This document shows, piece after piece, positions 5,321 through 7,151 of a stretch of DNA of 7,151 nucleotides. Source of the stretch: JAWPMT01 sp964653795 (GTDB lineage: Bacteria; Bacteroidota; Bacteroidia; Cytophagales; Cyclobacteriaceae); the NCBI GenBank assembly GCA_964653795.1, contig CAZZHO010000211.1:1-7151 (forward strand), read 5' to 3'. Position numbers and translations under genes: made by a program. Every line of letters starts with the position of its first letter. Positions within the stretch are counted from its first letter, which is position 1. Below the pieces are notes generated by a model. It was not told the DNA's origin. It ran no database searches and was given only the letters and a program-made list of their open reading frames with translations.

Positions 5321-5899
5321 TTGGATTCATTAAAGCAATGCATATCGTCCCAAATTGATATTGATCAGCAGTCTCTCCATATGATTGCTTCTTCATTTGA
5401 AGAAGTGCACTTGAAGAAAGGAGACTTTTTCCTGAAAGCGGGCAATATCTGTCGAAAAATGGCTTTTGTGTCATCCGGTTACCTAAGGATGTATGACATA
5501 GCGGAGGGAAAGGAGATTACCTTATGGATAGCCAGCAGTAGTAAGTTCGTTACCTCCCTTTCAAGTTTTGTTTTTGAGACGGAAAACTTCTGGAACATTC
5601 AGGCGGTCACAGATTGTACGCTCTATGTGATTGGCCGTCAAAGCCATTTCGAACTTGGCAAGAAGCAGCCTAAGTGGCTTGAATTTGATAATTTATTGCT
5701 GGCCCACTCTTTTGCGCTTTTGGAAAGGAGTATGTTTTCACAACTCCACACCACGGCCCAGCAACGACTTGAAAAACTCCTGGAGGAAGAGCCGTCGCTT
5801 TTTAATCATGTGCCACTACAGTACATAGCTTCTATGATTGGCATAGCGCCTGAATCTCTAAGTCGCTTGAGAAAAAAATTGACACTCGGCATTTCCTAA
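5321..5899 (+). CDS. Crp/Fnr-family transcriptional regulator (second copy)
   Basis: A 192-residue Crp/Fnr-type regulator. The beta-roll sensor domain spans about 20-115 (FEEVHLKKGDFFLKAGNICRKMAFVSSGYLRMYD is the start of the roll, 26-59). The linker and dimer helix run to about 145, and the C-terminal helix-turn-helix is at 164-187 (VPLQYIASMIGIAPESLSRL). As in the copy at 1040, the cAMP phosphate cassette is missing: the matching stretch reads IASSSKFVTSLSSFV. The ligand is unknown. The start is a TTG: a stop codon lies directly before it, and the first in-frame ATG (residue 21) would remove the N-terminal helix that the family has. The total length with TTG is normal. The two copies share little outside the helix-turn-helix, so they are old paralogues and not a recent duplication. 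The motif at 5896-5908 overlaps the stop codon and suggests control of the membrane SRPBCC gene that follows. Confidence 0.9.
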   Translation: MDSLKQCISSQIDIDQQSLHMIASSFEEVHLKKGDFFLKAGNICRKMAFVSSGYLRMYDIAEGKEITLWIASSSKFVTSLSSFVFETENFWNIQAVTDCTLYVIGRQSHFELGKKQPKWLEFDNLLLAHSFALLERSMFSQLHTTAQQRLEKLLEEEPSLFNHVPLQYIASMIGIAPESLSRLRKKLTLGIS

Positions 5900-5908
5900 C
5901 ATTTGTCA
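5896..5908 (+). promoter_or_regulatory. Putative Crp/Fnr-type operator ahead of the SRPBCC gene
   Basis: CTAACATTTGTCA overlaps the TAA stop of the second Crp/Fnr-like gene and ends 51 bases before the ATG at 5960. It has inverted half-sites TAAC and GTCA, and in the wider form CCTAAC-ATTT-GTCAAG four of six arm pairs match. With its upstream bases it matches 12 of 13 positions of the site after the other Crp/Fnr-like gene. From memory, TTAACATTTGTTAA-like palindromes are frequent just behind such regulator genes in Bacteroidota, and this would be a slightly degenerate copy. Confidence 0.5.
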
Positions 5909-5959
5909 AGAGAAAGGAGGCGGAAGCAAAAGACTTTAGCACAAATAAGTCTCAACGCT

Positions 5960-6790
5960 ATGAATACATTACAGATCGCACTCTTGGGCAACGCTATTTT
6001 CTCCTTACTCTCTGGGCTCTTTTTGGTGCTAATGAAATCCAAAGTTGCACATTGGTTTGGGCTAGAGAAGTCTTGGATTTTCCTATTTGTGGGTATCGGA
6101 TTACTCTACTTTTCTTATTCCATTTTCAGACAATTGAAGGCACCTGAGGGCGATCAGGTTTTCTATATCATCGTACAAGACTTGTTGTGGGTGTTAGCTA
6201 GTGCCGCCATACTTCTTTTCAGACCATTCAACATTTCATCTTTTGGCTACCAAGCAATAGCCGGTGTGGCGGTGGTCGTACTCATATTTGGGGTTGGACA
6301 ATCAGTTGGACTGGCTCAAACGGGTGATACGGATCGAAAGGGTGTAAAGCGCTTGGCGTTTGAAAGGGTCATCAATGCTTCTAAAATGAACACATGGAAG
6401 GTGATCTCAGATGTAGGGAACTATCATACGGTGGCCCCTAATATTGATAGTGTTCAGATTGTATCTGGACAAGGTGAGGGAATGGTCAGGAGCTGCACAC
6501 ATAAAGCGGATCACTGGACAGAAGTGGCAACACTTTGGGAGGAGGGAGAGCAATATTCCTTTGAAGTAGATACGGATGCGGAGGATTATCCATATCCTTT
6601 AAAATACCTCAAAGGTACCTGGCAGGTCCAGGAAGTTGGACCGGACCAATCCAGGATTACCATGATATTTGAATTCACCTATGAGAGCAAGATTTTCAAC
6701 CTACTGATTCACCCCTTTATGAAAAAGAAGTTTGATAAGATCTGTTCGGAGCTTTTGGATAATTGGCAAGAAGAATTGGAGTTTAACTAA
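5960..6790 (+). CDS. Four-helix membrane protein fused to an SRPBCC domain
   Basis: A 276-residue protein with two parts. Hydrophobic segments at about 3-25, 39-56, 68-87 and 96-117 predict four membrane helices. After a short basic linker (TDRKGVKRLAF) comes an SRPBCC/START-like domain at about 130-275, of the polyketide cyclase/COQ10 type. Its typical features are an opening strand, W146-KVISDVGNYHTVAPNI with the 'isd...y....p.i' pattern, a G-G turn near 172-174, and a long C-terminal helix (257-275) that lines the ligand pocket. By charge, the SRPBCC part probably faces the cytoplasm, where it could bind a lipid or hydrophobic ligand at the membrane. The ATG at 5960 is preferred. An upstream in-frame TTG (5903) would add 19 very basic residues but lies inside the putative operator. 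AAAGGAGG at 5913-5920 is 40 bases from the ATG and serves no visible start. The gene lies directly downstream of the second Crp/Fnr-like gene and is its likely target. Function unknown. Confidence 0.82.
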   Translation: MNTLQIALLGNAIFSLLSGLFLVLMKSKVAHWFGLEKSWIFLFVGIGLLYFSYSIFRQLKAPEGDQVFYIIVQDLLWVLASAAILLFRPFNISSFGYQAIAGVAVVVLIFGVGQSVGLAQTGDTDRKGVKRLAFERVINASKMNTWKVISDVGNYHTVAPNIDSVQIVSGQGEGMVRSCTHKADHWTEVATLWEEGEQYSFEVDTDAEDYPYPLKYLKGTWQVQEVGPDQSRITMIFEFTYESKIFNLLIHPFMKKKFDKICSELLDNWQEELEFN

Positions 6791-6883
6791 GGATCATATT
6801 TAGGTTAGCAATAGGTCGAAATCCTTGATAACGCGCGGTATTATTGTTGTATGGGGGAATAATTGACTTAATTAGTGTTCATC

Positions 6884-7151
6884 ATGGATACTGCAATAGA
6901 TTTTAATCTGTTAAAAGAGTACGCTTACAATGCAGGCTTAGCAGTAGCAGTTGCCGCAATCATCTATCTGTTCCTGTTCCTGGTTGATTATTTGATCAAG
7001 AAGCTGAAGAAACGACTTCTCGGACTCAACCTTAAGAGTCTTAGGCTCTTTGGGCTGGAGATCATTAATGTTGGAAAGCAAGAATTGATCATTACAACTG
7101 CTGTCAGCATAGTACAAATCCTGATTTCGGTTTCGTTTCTGTATTTCGCTC
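6884..7151 (+). CDS. N-terminus of a membrane protein, possibly an MscS-type channel (cut by edge)
   Basis: An ATG at 6884 opens a frame that stays open for 89 codons to the window edge. A hydrophobic helix (about residues 16-36, AGLAVAVAAIIYLFLFLVDYL) is followed by a strongly basic stretch (KKLKKRLLGL, 39-48), then LKSLRLFGLEIINVGKQELI (50-69) and the start of a second hydrophobic helix. A lone N-terminal helix followed by a basic segment and a 'l.slr...eii...q' block recalls the N-terminal region of MscS-family mechanosensitive channels. The conserved pore helix and beta domain would lie beyond the edge, so this is an inference. The 93-base gap before it has no terminator hairpin. It contains TATTATTG at 6839-6846, one mismatch from a -7 element, but no TTG at proper distance. 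Coding is supported by the membrane-protein pattern and the absence of stops. Confidence 0.6.
   Translation, partial: MDTAIDFNLLKEYAYNAGLAVAVAAIIYLFLFLVDYLIKKLKKRLLGLNLKSLRLFGLEIINVGKQELIITTAVSIVQILISVSFLYFA

Noticed and set aside
5913..5920. Perfect Shine-Dalgarno-like AAAGGAGG
   Set aside because: No ATG, GTG or TTG lies at a suitable distance downstream in a frame of useful length; the ATG at 5960 is 40 bases away. Probably chance.
5903..5959. TTG at 5903 as start of the membrane SRPBCC gene
   Set aside because: It would add 19 highly basic residues unlike a membrane-protein start and falls within the operator-like motif. The ATG at 5960 directly precedes the first membrane helix.

Overview
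The window looks like a chromosomal segment of a member of the Bacteroidota, probably of the Cytophagales type. This is inferred from four things. There are two short Crp/Fnr-type regulators of the kind common in that phylum. Two lipoproteins carry short signal peptides, one followed by an SDDD stretch after the lipid cysteine. The best promoter candidates fit TTG-N17..23-TAnnTTTG rather than the E. coli pattern. Shine-Dalgarno sequences are weak or missing. I cannot name a species. There are nine protein genes (eight complete, one cut by the right edge), no RNA gene, no mobile element and no CRISPR array. No gene-free stretch exceeds about 140 bases.

Left block, all on +: an extradiol dioxygenase of the YgiD/DODA type (121-1005), a Crp/Fnr-like regulator 34 bases behind it (1040-1591), an alpha/beta hydrolase (1670-2485) and a LysE/RhtB-type amino-acid exporter (2623-3249). 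A perfect 9-bp hairpin (3259-3281) closes this block.

Middle block: a lipoprotein with two tandem SnoaL-like domains on - (3303-4187) is divergent from an HxlR-family regulator on + (4301-4747). Their shared 113-base gap holds three 23-bp imperfect palindromes of the form ATTACTT-N9-AAGTAAT, spaced at exactly 31 bp. They overlap a promoter-like sequence for the lipoprotein. This reads as a compact regulator-target pair with a three-site operator and is the strongest non-coding signal in the window. A small cysteine-containing lipoprotein of unknown function (4769-5197, -) runs convergently toward the HxlR gene.

Right block, on +: a second Crp/Fnr-like regulator with a TTG start (5321-5899), a four-helix membrane protein fused to a cytoplasmic SRPBCC lipid/ligand-binding domain (5960-6790), and the first 89 codons of a membrane protein that resembles the N-terminus of MscS-type mechanosensitive channels (6884 onward).

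A second regulatory theme links the left and right blocks. At the stop codon of each Crp/Fnr-like gene lies nearly the same sequence (ATTTGCTAACATT then AGGTCA; ATTTCCTAACATT then TGTCA), 50-60 bases before the ATG of the next gene. I infer that these are operators through which each regulator controls its downstream neighbour, giving two parallel regulator-operator-target cassettes. The genes themselves belong to known families. What may be new is the regulatory architecture and some domain combinations, not a clearly novel enzymatic system.
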